The translations under genes and the position numbers were made by a program. From positions 1 through 60,962 of the IMG/VR virus record IMGVR_UViG_3300023184_000132: a stretch of DNA of 60,962 nt; one strand, written 5' to 3'. The stretch's first letter is position 1; each line of letters starts with the position of its first letter. This stretch comes from a virus. Below the pieces are notes generated by a model. That model was not told where the DNA came from, searched no databases, and was given only the letters and a program-made list of their open reading frames with translations. Of this stretch, positions 30,801 through 37,614 are shown in pieces.

Positions 30801-31311
30801 CGTTTCTTTGAATTACGGTTCTACCCACAGAGTCGTAAATTGTTTTTCCTGTGTTGTTGCCTACTTTAATAGATCTGCGAACTACCCATTTTCCGTCAGA
30901 CAACTTTAGAATGTCGTTTTTAGGATAGTAAAATTCCACAGAAGTGTCGTATAGAATTCTGAAAAGAAAGTCATAGGTTTTCTCTGTACCTTTTGCTCGG
31001 TAGAAACCTTTGATGTTTTTCATTAATTTAATTGCGTCTACAGGTTTTTTTGTTACATCCGATACTGCCATAGTTTCAGGAAAACCAAACAAATATTCAT
31101 TTTTAAAATTAGCAATAAACTCGTCAAGAGTTCTGTCAATATCTACAACATTTCCTAGTTTTTGCGGAGATCGCAAATAAGTATTGTCTGCATCCAACCA
31201 CTCGTAATAAGATGTAAGGAATGCAACAAGGGTAGGATGATCCACCCTAACAAATTCGGGTAACTGTCCTGCTATAAATGTAGAGATTGGGTTTGAGTTG
31301 TTGTTAGTCAT
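21811..31311 (-). CDS. Giant gp7-position baseplate/tail protein with 800-residue cysteine array
   Basis: A 3166-aa protein, the largest here. Residues 1-370 carry a module common in T4-like aquatic phages next to gp6 (QLPEFVRVDHPTLVAFLTSY, IKGFYRAKGTEKTYDFLF, YYPKNDILKLSDGKW), so it probably anchors in the baseplate wedge where T4 has gp7. Near 440 lies one EF-hand/dockerin-like loop (DLDENGTIDSGD). Residues 500-2110 are aromatic-rich and globular; parts look like alpha/beta barrels but no family is assigned. Residues about 2150-2943 are the cysteine array: 14 units with DCxGCSG, then 7 units C-x2-C-x4-C-x10-C-x2-C-x-C. Residues 2950-3166 are a beta-rich cap. No signal peptide is evident. 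Function of the array is unknown; a stiff extended adhesin is the leading inference. Confidence 0.85.
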   Translation of the reverse strand: MTNNNSNPISTFIAGQLPEFVRVDHPTLVAFLTSYYEWLDADNTYLRSPQKLGNVVDIDRTLDEFIANFKNEYLFGFPETMAVSDVTKKPVDAIKLMKNIKGFYRAKGTEKTYDFLFRILYDTSVEFYYPKNDILKLSDGKWVVRRSIKVGNNTGKTIYDSVGRTVIQRNDDGGILASARVLDVSTYRVGTNDISELFLGGVNGEFVSGNYGIEFADADGVVRKENRVFSVLGKITINDAGTGYKTGDRIIFTPAAGDTGVRAAGRVGEVDTNGKIRKFIIDNFGVNYKIAPTITVSSESGTGFTGSVSVGGVSEYAGYYANNDGRLSTNKVMQDNHFYQNYSYVILSEVTIDRYRDILKRLLNPAGLAFFGKVQIKRCAVADLQQSTSLFEYDVPIIGHYTPYTFITNDDLSPWFSDPYTGLLAGYDPTQHNKTIQNDLDENGTIDSGDISLSLLNGTTAEEYYKSIGNPVTFSREFMNPLVALKTAGFQNADPFWIIYQHPNRRIRGPVVARIPYDLKTEFLTDLGGRNQIGMTVTGQSTGTTGYWMEWTEASTANREEWSGGFTSGERYVMLNYNPLKDYTQSYYQPQTVSFAPNKSSLVQPGKLLPIFYYDNVFTYAGQKNFEKLSSDNSNESQLLSTNPSNAGKAVNFDIPAQYEFSADGKNVIGILPPSQATIQTGGLSDTTKNYLSQDPNKLLTTPAVVPPPLSYNHFAYWDSATSSHYLTYRSVTGGYGLPCNNCKETGHLGISGLTATTKEAVSKMVRSLRGEIRPDWNGISGGGWDNLNPFPADYTGLISMNTESWDALFSESEGIADPDNPNSVGNFIRDKILIPMFVGGVSPDGTTFGGLQENFPNAIFANYGHPGVAPRNIQNYYGYPGFRGRGEFARGSIGETLTLPSGLTYTSYAPSATCPTCVWDGRIVLHSLDPNRVVGQASVEARRNLYSTVYPNQAVENTEFSKKLHKEKWYPFCKAVSGWQPSFYTATRDLVFEKFIASQTISMLSSWKSQIFQEQSDAGIEPTKKYILPFISNKAFTQGTGDGGYARGLTYGAYITSVQDLSYYTPNQFVDLYIAPSLSGQSKGAVDGFYMWTGEQTYACQFGLGISIENPQTVEVMDANGNVIDWKKNPFTLGHGYEPYWDWNTAFGRPGAPTGGSHIVGKNGTARVSWRIAGGQFNDGDPWQGGDISPTWPTSSSPLPLETSSLMYHCRKNLVAYQAFLDGVTGQYAAQYNYLEPHKYSYLSSTFPTWFVPDTDNPAVKVLDWSRLREWNFRVKKTSNDGRWTIPMGMVPGTTFAFNHRDTRPADDKRPTNPVRKRAGVGVTGAIISNPLFNSLTGSSTVFSYSDGNSYKDKGWNTADRIGYVKAVRSVPNKPNEVEIAVEPYFFVGGPIFGQYEGADSSMWFSSTTVNYDGIPPYENRDRDLMMMDGITHGMTSGNAPYPTSMGVPNPVGTFAELAKISANTDPSPTNQRPKWGHIFTPGDIISFGAVGATFELVTYGQASGNFQRTTAAEVDHVWSMIDNMGASQWSAALTYWNGLYNTGLDGDFSIQFNAIENAWNVYGPGNRNIINGWKPKTTPTSCSSAEIAPSISVAQNDADNSLEISYAYNNTCTTEKYMAWPDLPPMDLGESVSYFDTRINAGSFGSGVGAFIDLDKNSRLFSSNYPSQLYSPIHLAKTKFSGECCVDNNFAVSVALTEYSPSDDNHEISLVAFPPQDAPSVILAQQGNAFYKAYQDRFSFQIATWNESQITQNGQAKLAAGQSKTYKVIIKFAKIPPVAGFQANLIGMGSIGIGTDSAAVIETLTPYKEFLDRRYPPQTYIPDYRPVRGIPLALEHLIEPSPTASNYNPYGWDKNSVNYTLVGGYPNTIGYTGVAAYIKDQLENKGWDRAMIWTPSGLSYKIGANYPPRSVTHWTEPNRVYTSPTGVTSSITNNMDNAETIMKTMVDALDDTKQVGFWLGNSIYSNIEFDNSNLYPMGSTGFDVTILQNNLSIVDNITNNTRGISKGIAGLDAWNKFSAVSPSTVDNYSLITTVSHPSIKYVTEGRACDYLHRMNPTYIDFYSPSGITQVDSSFGLANYFTPDHETWIGMNFSNSIDLVVRGSSGCAHEIKMARGPIIKSVIDMGLIPVVFEPIEQDYIYGGTLTETGNCSCTGCACCQNGCYTVQGIYDCQGCSGCFGCTGCGVTGATCSGALCCGLLANGTQCFNTFYGIYDCAGCSGYGGCTGCEVTPTDPCESCSYGVPCVNVWTGQLDCQGCSGCYGCTGCGQTAGATGCALCSSTNLGYTVQGIYDCKGCSGCHGFTGCSRGATGATGCNLCRADLPCYTLAGIYDCAGCSGCFGCDGCTTIAPCVGCQCCMTGGYNRVTGLKDCIGCSGCFGFTGCGMTGTTGSTGCSGSGGTACCGTTGNGTLCFNIVTGMYDCLGCSGFNGCTGCGMTASLTGCALCSPTNPCFTVNGIYDCKGCSGCHGCIGCSVTGPTSCTGCGCCSSSTTGACFNIVTGFYDCVGCSGCASCTGCGRTASVPCQKCMTGGYNRVTGLKDCIGCSGCFGFTGCGVTAPATGCARCSQIDPCYTTNIPSAYDCVGCSGCWQCTGCSVIEPSCTGANCCGITANGTQCWNTFIGIYDCKGCSGYGGCTGCGITGVSAGPTGCAVCSTWLDLPCYNTVTGIYDCKGCSGCAGCTGCGITGATGCTGCGCCSEIYDCFNITGGYDCVGCSGCYNCGGCDQRYSLCSQCTTGDCGITSSANHQFCVDCGCSNIYSNCNQCTQLDCDDVSSVNNQFCKTCGCVSEVVDCAECLRLNCNGILCRTQCPDCYGGGGDGKYTNCNECLQGDCDFDTSINHDFCLGCGCQQRYTLCNQCTQNECNDQFNINHEFCYECGCTSTQDCNACVAGGCVGDGCDLCVNCNTQEPYQNCSQCVPADCVYAYRLNHTYCKETCGCNANGGTGGETGGISEFLNIGKEIAYSDFRKVTIRSFLTMPVGPEFDCKNSDVQPPPVPQVKATTINGVYVDRADWSTDSNNIVGSLPNNKSIYIDVTGVISETGSSAGLSTMLYLSYYAAISMWADLFIVDSTGKEYQMASVGPMATSANTVKITFPFINPQHPLSEPGAVSLGRGVFGGSFAYQGIQIPNNNCIYRLKIYFRNTSNAVIAGSTTIKEFNYQLI
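23654..23721 (-). repeat. 68-bp perfect direct repeat, copy A
   Basis: Identical to 24167-24234 by base comparison, and lies inside the cysteine array (units with [16 protein letters not shown]). Third-position identity over 68 bp suggests a recent duplication or gene conversion. Confidence 0.8.
24167..24234 (-). repeat. 68-bp perfect direct repeat, copy B
   Basis: Second copy, 513 bases from copy A. Recombination between the two would remove a whole number of codons (513 = 171 x 3) and leave the frame open. Confidence 0.8.
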
Positions 31312-31320
31312 TGCTCATAT

Positions 31321-33234
31321 TTAATACGGAAACGGTGTTCCCGATTGCTGATTAATTGTTGGGATGCCGTCTTGTTCCACCGCAAAATTTGATCTATCAT
31401 AATCGACAACAATGATTTGATTTCTTAAAGATTGGATGTCACTTTTTTGGGGTTGCACTGTTATTTTTATTTCTGATGCGGTTTTTGGTTGAATGTATTG
31501 CGGATTAAAGTTATTTAGGGTCAAAATTCCCTTCTCATAATTTATCTTGCCTATTTTACTGTTAATGTAAATTTTAGCAGTTCCTTCAATTTTATAAATT
31601 CTAATATTTCCGTAACCATCATCGTCCAAATAAGAATCCACTACTGGTTTGACTAGAGCAGTGCTTGTGGCATCCTGATAACCAAAAGCAGTAGAAGTCA
31701 ATATTGGAGTGTATCCTTGAATCGGGTGCAGTAATGGGTTGCCAAACTTAATTGTGTAAGGAGACGGTTTGTTAAGAAAGGGTTCTATTCGTTTTTGAAG
31801 TTGAACACTTAAATTTGTTCCTGATATAGATTTGTTTGACGCGTCTATGGCAGCAGACAATTTTGATGTTTTAAAATTTCTTCCAAATTTATCTAGATTT
31901 GCGGCTTCAAATTCCTTGACAGTTAAACTCACCTGTACCGATAAACCGTCTGGACTAAGGTTGGTTTTTGTGGGATCGTATGAAGATACTGCACTCATTT
32001 CCAAATACACATAATCAGGATCTGTTATTTCTGGTTTAATGGTGACAAGATTTCTTTTACCAAGAATACTTTTCTCAATAGCCATTTTTTCTAAAATACC
32101 AATTTTTGATCCATTTTTTGGTTTAATTGAAATATAAACTTTTCCGTAAGCAGGAGGATCAGATTCTTCTCCACCCCAAACAAAAAACGAATCAATAGTG
32201 TCACTAAATTCTCTAACCAATATGGTTTTATAGTCTTCTACAGTTACTGCTCGTTCTTGTGCTTGATAGTTGCGTGGTGCGTAGTATTTGATGGATTCGA
32301 TAGATTCTGCTTGTGTTCCACCAAAAGAGTAGGTGGAAATTCCTGTTGGATCTAGAATCGTATTAGTTTCTGCATAAGGAGCAAGAATACCCCCAACATA
32401 GGTAAAATTCTTACAGTTGTTTGCAATTTCTCCGTTAGTAAGCAAATATTCTACTGATATAACATTATTATTTTCTAGTGCCTTACCTACAATTCCGTCT
32501 CCAAAGTAGATTTCAAAATTTTGATTTTCTGATTCTTGTAGAAAATACACCAACGAATCGCCGTTTAGACCATTAACATCTGTTGCTTTGTTCCATATGT
32601 TTATCATTCCAGAAGTGTCGGTGACCGATTTACGAACACGAACTCGGATAGTATCAACATCAATATTGTTGCTAGGTAGTATAAATTTTTGAGCAGGGTC
32701 AAAGGAATTTACTACAAAAGTATAGGATTTCAAAGTTCCTTCGTAACATTTAACATTCCTTGCAACAAAACTACCAGAAACAGATTCTACTTTATAGTCG
32801 TCTAGAGATATAAAATTATAAAATTGGTTTCCTGGCAAGGATGCTCTAAAGGTATCTCCTCTATTAATAAATGCATTTCCTTTTCTTACACGACCTTCTA
32901 TAGTTTCGCCTGTGTTTGTTGTTACATTGTTAAAAGAAACATCTAGAAAAATTTTAGAAGATTTGGTGGATCTAGGTGTGTATCCAAGTTGTTTGGCAAT
33001 AGAAACCGCACTAGCTCGCAACACAGAAGAGTCTAAGAATGCTTCGTTTGCCACCATGTTTGCGTAAAACGCCTGATAATGCGTGTTATATGCAAGCAAG
33101 TCCATAATGATATTAATTCCTGAACCCTCAAAATCAAAATCTTTAAATTGAGTTTGTGATCGTAAATAATTCTTTAGATTTGTTTTGATTGCATCAAAGT
33201 CCAAACCATCTATTCTAAGATTTGTGTTACTCAT
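31321..33234 (-). CDS. 6: Baseplate wedge protein gp6 (baseplate J-like)
   Basis: A 637-aa structural protein; T4 gp6 is 660 aa and forms the ring that ties the baseplate wedges together. The N-terminus is diagnostic: FDFEGSGINIIMDLLAYNTHY, then ANEAFLDSSVLRASAVSIA and LGYTPRSTKSS. The centre has the baseplate J-like features YFLQESENQNFEIYFGDGIVG and YYAPRNYQAQERAVTVEDYK. It starts on an ATGA overlap with gp25 and is followed after nine bases by the giant gp7-position gene, the T4-type order 25-6-7-8. Confidence 0.95.
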   Translation of the reverse strand: MSNTNLRIDGLDFDAIKTNLKNYLRSQTQFKDFDFEGSGINIIMDLLAYNTHYQAFYANMVANEAFLDSSVLRASAVSIAKQLGYTPRSTKSSKIFLDVSFNNVTTNTGETIEGRVRKGNAFINRGDTFRASLPGNQFYNFISLDDYKVESVSGSFVARNVKCYEGTLKSYTFVVNSFDPAQKFILPSNNIDVDTIRVRVRKSVTDTSGMINIWNKATDVNGLNGDSLVYFLQESENQNFEIYFGDGIVGKALENNNVISVEYLLTNGEIANNCKNFTYVGGILAPYAETNTILDPTGISTYSFGGTQAESIESIKYYAPRNYQAQERAVTVEDYKTILVREFSDTIDSFFVWGGEESDPPAYGKVYISIKPKNGSKIGILEKMAIEKSILGKRNLVTIKPEITDPDYVYLEMSAVSSYDPTKTNLSPDGLSVQVSLTVKEFEAANLDKFGRNFKTSKLSAAIDASNKSISGTNLSVQLQKRIEPFLNKPSPYTIKFGNPLLHPIQGYTPILTSTAFGYQDATSTALVKPVVDSYLDDDGYGNIRIYKIEGTAKIYINSKIGKINYEKGILTLNNFNPQYIQPKTASEIKITVQPQKSDIQSLRNQIIVVDYDRSNFAVEQDGIPTINQQSGTPFPY

Positions 33235-33620
33235 CGTGTCCTCTCTAAAAGTATATTAGTCTCTAAAATTGTTGGTCTGTTTGTTATAGTGAATTTTATA
33301 TTTACCACAACTGCATTGTTGTCATAGTTTGTAGAAAATTTCACCATTAAATCGTTTACTCTTGGTTCGTATCTTCGTATGAGTTCTTCAACATGACTCT
33401 GCAGGACTCCGTATACAATGGGACTTGGATTCTCAAACAGCAAATCTTGAATACCCGAAGTTATTTCAGGATGGAATGGTTTTTCGTATCTTCGTATAAG
33501 AATAAGATTACGGAGAGCTCTTTTTACTGCTTCTTCGTTTATTTTTATAAGAACATCTCCGTCCACATAATTGGGAAGAAAGTCCAAATCTAAATCTGTA
33601 AAATAATTTTTACTTGCCAC
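33231..33620 (-). CDS. 25: Baseplate wedge/sheath initiator gp25
   Basis: A 129-aa protein of the gp25/W family, which sits at the inner baseplate and nucleates sheath polymerisation. Family features are the YFTDLDLDF opening, the conserved KRALRNLILIRRYEKPFHPE stretch, and the EEL-x-RYEPRV motif whose EPR residues are near-invariant. Length matches the family (T4 gp25 is 132 aa). It overlaps gp6 by ATGA. Confidence 0.95.
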   Translation of the reverse strand: MASKNYFTDLDLDFLPNYVDGDVLIKINEEAVKRALRNLILIRRYEKPFHPEITSGIQDLLFENPSPIVYGVLQSHVEELIRRYEPRVNDLMVKFSTNYDNNAVVVNIKFTITNRPTILETNILLERTR

Positions 33621-33623
33621 AGG

Positions 33624-34277
33624 TTATCCCTTTTTTGTTATTTCTAGTTCTATAAACGAAGAATATTGCTCCATTAAGCGGAGACAGTCTTCTGGATCGT
33701 CTGGAAGTGTGTTCTTGTCATTCCAATCTACCTTTACAAATCCAATATACAGATCATTTTTTTTAATAGGCAGTAGTGCAAATGCTTGGATGTTTTTTGA
33801 TTCGTTATAAGTTTTTAGAACAGTTTCGTTGGGTAAGGATTGTGTAAATCTTATTTTAGGATTATCTTCTTTTAATATTTCTATCATGTCCCAAAATAAA
33901 GTAGCAAGAATTCCTTGCATAGAATGAAACTCCATAGACACGCCAGGACTACAGGATTCGTGAGATATACTAAATCTCTTCATTGCAGATCCTTCTAAAA
34001 ATTTACCACCATTGTGAAATTGTCCTATTTGCGCTCTGTCGGAATTGGTGTGAAATCTTAAAGAGGTTAACATTTCGTGTATATGGTTGTGTTTTCCTTC
34101 TGCAGGAGATTTAATATCAATAACTTCTTCTTGTGGTTGTCTTCGATCTTTCACAGATTTTGTCCACAGAGCATACTTATTTTTTACATAAGAAACTCCA
34201 ACAAAAATTCCACCGATTACCGCAGCAGCAGACACTCCGATATTCATCCAAAATTCTATATTTGTGTTAGGTATCAT
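33624..34277 (-). CDS. Membrane-anchored GAF-like protein in the baseplate operon
   Basis: A 217-aa protein. I choose ATG at 34277 (MIPNTN) because AGGAG lies four bases upstream; an upstream in-frame start would overlap the PAAR gene. Residues 9-30 are one transmembrane segment (VSAAAVIGGIFVGVSYV), followed by a short basic stretch. Residues about 60-215 look like a GAF-type alpha/beta sensory domain: ARIGQFHNGG-like sequence (DRAQIGQFHNGGKFLEGS), SISHESCSPGVS, and a C-terminal FVKVDW strand. Similar phage-encoded proteins are known but uncharacterised. A membrane sensor between PAAR and gp25 is unexpected; it could act in the infected cell, for example in lysis timing or superinfection control. 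Confidence 0.6.
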   Translation of the reverse strand: MIPNTNIEFWMNIGVSAAAVIGGIFVGVSYVKNKYALWTKSVKDRRQPQEEVIDIKSPAEGKHNHIHEMLTSLRFHTNSDRAQIGQFHNGGKFLEGSAMKRFSISHESCSPGVSMEFHSMQGILATLFWDMIEILKEDNPKIRFTQSLPNETVLKTYNESKNIQAFALLPIKKNDLYIGFVKVDWNDKNTLPDDPEDCLRLMEQYSSFIELEITKKG

Positions 34278-34287
34278 AAAACTCCTG

Positions 34288-34590
34288 TTAACCTCCACCA
34301 CAATAAACATTGTTACTGCCTGTTGCTATAGCAGATCCGCACCCTACAGGATCACCAATTCTCATTGCTTCACGACTGTTTATGTACACCTGAGAAGATC
34401 CTTTTACACTTATAGATATGTGGACAGGATGGTGGTCGTCACACCCTCTTGCATGCGGTCCGAGACCATCGTACTGACGGTGTGATCCTTTGCTGTTCAC
34501 AAAAACATTAGACGACCACGCAACCACCTGACGAGGTGGATGGCAATCGTGTCCGCTGCAAATATCTCCGTGAGTGCTAATTCCTGGCAT
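34288..34590 (-). CDS. PAAR-domain tail spike tip protein
   Basis: A 100-aa protein that would cap the central spike and sharpen it for membrane puncture. Features are the PAAR pattern of small beta hairpins with GD turns (MPGISTHGDICSGHDCHPP at the start, INSREAMRIGDPVGCGSAI near the end) and several His/Cys residues (H7, C11, H14, C16) suited to binding the single metal ion at the tip. It sits just downstream of gp5 and one structural gene, the expected context. Length is typical for PAAR proteins (about 90-100 aa). Confidence 0.92.
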   Translation of the reverse strand: MPGISTHGDICSGHDCHPPRQVVAWSSNVFVNSKGSHRQYDGLGPHARGCDDHHPVHISISVKGSSQVYINSREAMRIGDPVGCGSAIATGSNNVYCGGG

Positions 34591-34591
34591 G

Positions 34592-35584
34592 TTAGTCGAA
34601 GTATCCTCTTTCTTTCATTTTTAATAAATATTCTGCGTTAGACACTGGTTTTTCGTCAATAAAAAACTTATTATTGATATTTAGGATCAATCTGTCTCTG
34701 TCTGATGACCAGTTATTGCTGATCCTCATTGAGAACTCTTTGTCGGTAAATACTCTTGGATCTTTTGCGTTAAATGCTCGTATTACAAATTTTGCGGTGT
34801 TGTTTGCAGGTAATCCGTTTGCAAAGGCGGATGCCGATCCAACCGTGGCATAATTTTTTTCATTTATACGATAATCCTCTGGTAATTTCCAGCGTTTCAT
34901 AAAGTAGTCTTTACTGCTGTTGTCGCCAGGAGAGTCTGGCAAATCCATTTCCGAGATCACACCGTAAGCAACTCCTGTGTCCATATCTAAGATTAGGTCT
35001 GGGGGAAACTCTCCTCCAACAACCATGTACTGTATATCGCAACACTCGTTGCAAATATACCGTATTTCGTACACAGAAGAATAGATTCCTGTTACGGTGG
35101 TGGACGGTGGGCCTGGTGACGGATACGCGTGGAATCTGATTCTGCTTTCAGTTTTATTAATTCGTTGCGACTCTGTGAATGCGCCTAAATTGGTGTTTAC
35201 ATCAATTTGTGGGGTGCTGCTTACCCCTCCCTGCCCTCCAAATAAGATTAGGCAGTTTGATCCTGAATAGTCTCCTGAACCTGTTACAAGTTCACCAGCA
35301 GCACCTCCAGACGCACCGTAAGTGGTGTAGCCAGTTACTCCTACTGCATGACATCCTACACCTTCTGCTATTTTAATACCGTTTATGTTATAGGGCCCGT
35401 TAGGATAATAAAATTCAGGTGGACGCATTCCGTTATGTCGGTATTTGCCTAACCATCCTCCCCATTCAACCGAACCAGTATTTCCATAGGTTTCTGATCC
35501 GTCTCCAATGGTACACTCTGCTGCTTTTCCGTAAATTGTTCCGTATGGACTAGCAGAAAATGAAGTAGAACTTCTAAAACGCAT
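34592..35584 (-). CDS. Baseplate-region structural protein of unknown function
   Basis: A 330-aa protein between gp5 and the PAAR tip. The first 200 residues are Gly/Tyr-rich and beta-like with four to five Cys (YICNECCDIQY). Residues about 200-330 include FVIRAFNAKDPRVFTDKEFSMRI and WSSDRDRLILNINNKFF, resembling cadherin-like or Ig-like domains in T4-like structural proteins. It overlaps the gp5 stop as TAATG and ends one base before PAAR, so it is probably made with the spike complex. It may be a spike accessory protein. Not recognised as a named family. Confidence 0.6.
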   Translation of the reverse strand: MRFRSSTSFSASPYGTIYGKAAECTIGDGSETYGNTGSVEWGGWLGKYRHNGMRPPEFYYPNGPYNINGIKIAEGVGCHAVGVTGYTTYGASGGAAGELVTGSGDYSGSNCLILFGGQGGVSSTPQIDVNTNLGAFTESQRINKTESRIRFHAYPSPGPPSTTVTGIYSSVYEIRYICNECCDIQYMVVGGEFPPDLILDMDTGVAYGVISEMDLPDSPGDNSSKDYFMKRWKLPEDYRINEKNYATVGSASAFANGLPANNTAKFVIRAFNAKDPRVFTDKEFSMRISNNWSSDRDRLILNINNKFFIDEKPVSNAEYLLKMKERGYFD

Positions 35585-37614
35585 TAGAAGACTCCACCGT
35601 CTACTTCGGTTACCGCATCAGGTTTCATTGACGGGAATTCTGTTTCAAAAGCAATAATAGGAATTGCAGGAATACCTTTTGTTGCACTAGCAGTATCTGA
35701 CCTGCCAGGATATCCATTGATAACAGTTGCTTTACCGCCAGGAACTGCATAAAGACTTTCAGTTGGTATTGCAGGAGCTCCAATACTTATTAGATTTGTG
35801 TCTGCTATGGATTGTCCTGCTATACCTGCCGCGACAGGAGGCAAAGGAGTTGCACTAAGATTGGTTGTGCTTTGTGGTGTACCTGATGCGTATGAAGACG
35901 GAGAAGGAACTGTTAGTATTCCGACATTTGCTCCTTGCTGTACCGATTGTAGTGCTGCTGCAGGATTAACAAACGCCAATACTCCTGCAAATGCTCCTCC
36001 CACCACAGTTCCCACCGATCCTAACGCACCACTCAACAAAGCACCACTACCTACCGAAGAAATGGTTTCTAAACTTAGACCAGTTGGAACAGGACCGACA
36101 CTACCTGAAGGAATATTTAAACTGTTGGCAATACCACTTGCTTCGCTGCGAACGCTAGTTTCAAACCCTCCAACTTCCTGACCCAAAACTGGAAATCCTT
36201 CGTTTGTTCCTTTAACTGCTCCAGGCGACACAATTTGATTTAGATTGCTGTTTAGATTGGTTTGTGCCGTATTTGCAGCATTTAGTGTAGCCGTGTCCAC
36301 ATTTGTTGCGGTTTCTAGATCCGACATCTCTTTTAATTGCTGTGCAATGCTGGCTCCAACATTACTCTGTATTTCCTCAATAGGCAATAAGTTTGCTGCA
36401 TCCACAGACACCAAATCTGCTGCACCAGAAGGTAATCCTGCAGAAACCAATGCTGTGGATACTCCTGTTTCTACTGCTACTTTTTGTAACTCTTGCCACT
36501 TTGGTGGTGTGCTTAGTGCAGAGGACACCGCAGAAGCAAATGCACCTGCTTGTAGTCCTCCTGTATCGGGACACAAACCTTTCATATAATCCGTACTTAT
36601 AACTTTGCCCTTTATAATTTCTTGATTTATAGGGCTTCCTGTAGCAATTCCTGCTTTTCCCAATAGGGGTGCAGGATTTTTTCCTGACGATAAATCGGGA
36701 GTAGACGCTTGAGCAACAGCAACGCCTTGAGGATTGAAATCTATTCGAGGAGCAACAAACGCCATATTTCCGTCACTGGCAACAGTGTAAGTTCCGTGAA
36801 CTCGGTGTTCAAAATTTTTACCAGTTTCCATAACCACATTACCCCTAGCCAACATACGAACATCTCCACCTACTTCAATGTAAAAATCTTTTCCTGCTTT
36901 CAAGGTGGTAATAGCACCTTCCATATTCATAAAGCAGTTTCCTTTTACAAATAGTTTTTTGTCAGATAGAGATATTTCAAAATCGTCTCCCTTTGTTTTT
37001 TGAACACGAGATCCGTCTGGATGTATTTCTATCCAAGTTCCTGCTTTGTGGTATATTCCTATTCTTTCGGCACTTGGGGTGTCGTCCAATTCAATAATAT
37101 GTCCTGATTCTGTTTCTAGAACATGATTTTTTGGGTACTGTGCTGCATACGCTGTTTCTTTTTCATCCCAAACTATTCCTGGATGTAATGCAGTCTGTAC
37201 TCCTTTTAGTCTTTCCTTTTTTTTACTTTGAACTATTGTTTTTTCAATGCTTTGATTACGAGCAAGTCGATTGACATCAGGCTCTTTTGTGTCTTCTGGA
37301 ATACCAGCAAACGACCCCATAATAACAGGATCTTGACAATTTACTCCGTCTCGGAAAAATCCAATTACCCACGATCCTGTAAGCAGACCTGTTGGTGAAA
37401 TTCCTTTACCGTGGGATGCTGCACTGTTTATTGGTTGTAGTAGAGTTGCCCAAGGAAGATTTTCTGTGGGAAGTAGTTGTTTGTCAAAATTGTGGTATTC
37501 AAAGCACCGAACACGAACTCTTCCCATCTTTAAAGGATCGTGTACATCTTCCACTATTCCGTGAAACCACACAAAACCATTCTTTCCCATTTGATCATGA
37601 ATATTATCACCCAT
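35584..37614 (-). CDS. 5: Baseplate central spike gp5-like protein without lysozyme domain
   Basis: A 676-aa protein. I choose ATG at 37614 (MGDNIHDQ) because GGAG lies seven bases upstream and ATGGGTGA overlaps the hub stop. Residues 10-130 are the OB-fold of gp5 (FVWFHGIVEDVHDPLKMGRV, then WVIGFFRDGVNCQDPVIMGS). Residues about 170-310 give the triple-stranded beta-helix of the spike (HIIELDDTP, GTWIEIHPDGS, FYIEVGGDVRMLARGN). T4 gp5 carries a lysozyme between these parts; none is present here. Residues about 330-676 are an unusual Ala/Ser/Gly-rich extension (SALSTPPKW, GALLSGALGSVG) with no clear family. Confidence 0.88.
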   Translation of the reverse strand: MGDNIHDQMGKNGFVWFHGIVEDVHDPLKMGRVRVRCFEYHNFDKQLLPTENLPWATLLQPINSAASHGKGISPTGLLTGSWVIGFFRDGVNCQDPVIMGSFAGIPEDTKEPDVNRLARNQSIEKTIVQSKKKERLKGVQTALHPGIVWDEKETAYAAQYPKNHVLETESGHIIELDDTPSAERIGIYHKAGTWIEIHPDGSRVQKTKGDDFEISLSDKKLFVKGNCFMNMEGAITTLKAGKDFYIEVGGDVRMLARGNVVMETGKNFEHRVHGTYTVASDGNMAFVAPRIDFNPQGVAVAQASTPDLSSGKNPAPLLGKAGIATGSPINQEIIKGKVISTDYMKGLCPDTGGLQAGAFASAVSSALSTPPKWQELQKVAVETGVSTALVSAGLPSGAADLVSVDAANLLPIEEIQSNVGASIAQQLKEMSDLETATNVDTATLNAANTAQTNLNSNLNQIVSPGAVKGTNEGFPVLGQEVGGFETSVRSEASGIANSLNIPSGSVGPVPTGLSLETISSVGSGALLSGALGSVGTVVGGAFAGVLAFVNPAAALQSVQQGANVGILTVPSPSSYASGTPQSTTNLSATPLPPVAAGIAGQSIADTNLISIGAPAIPTESLYAVPGGKATVINGYPGRSDTASATKGIPAIPIIAFETEFPSMKPDAVTEVDGGVF

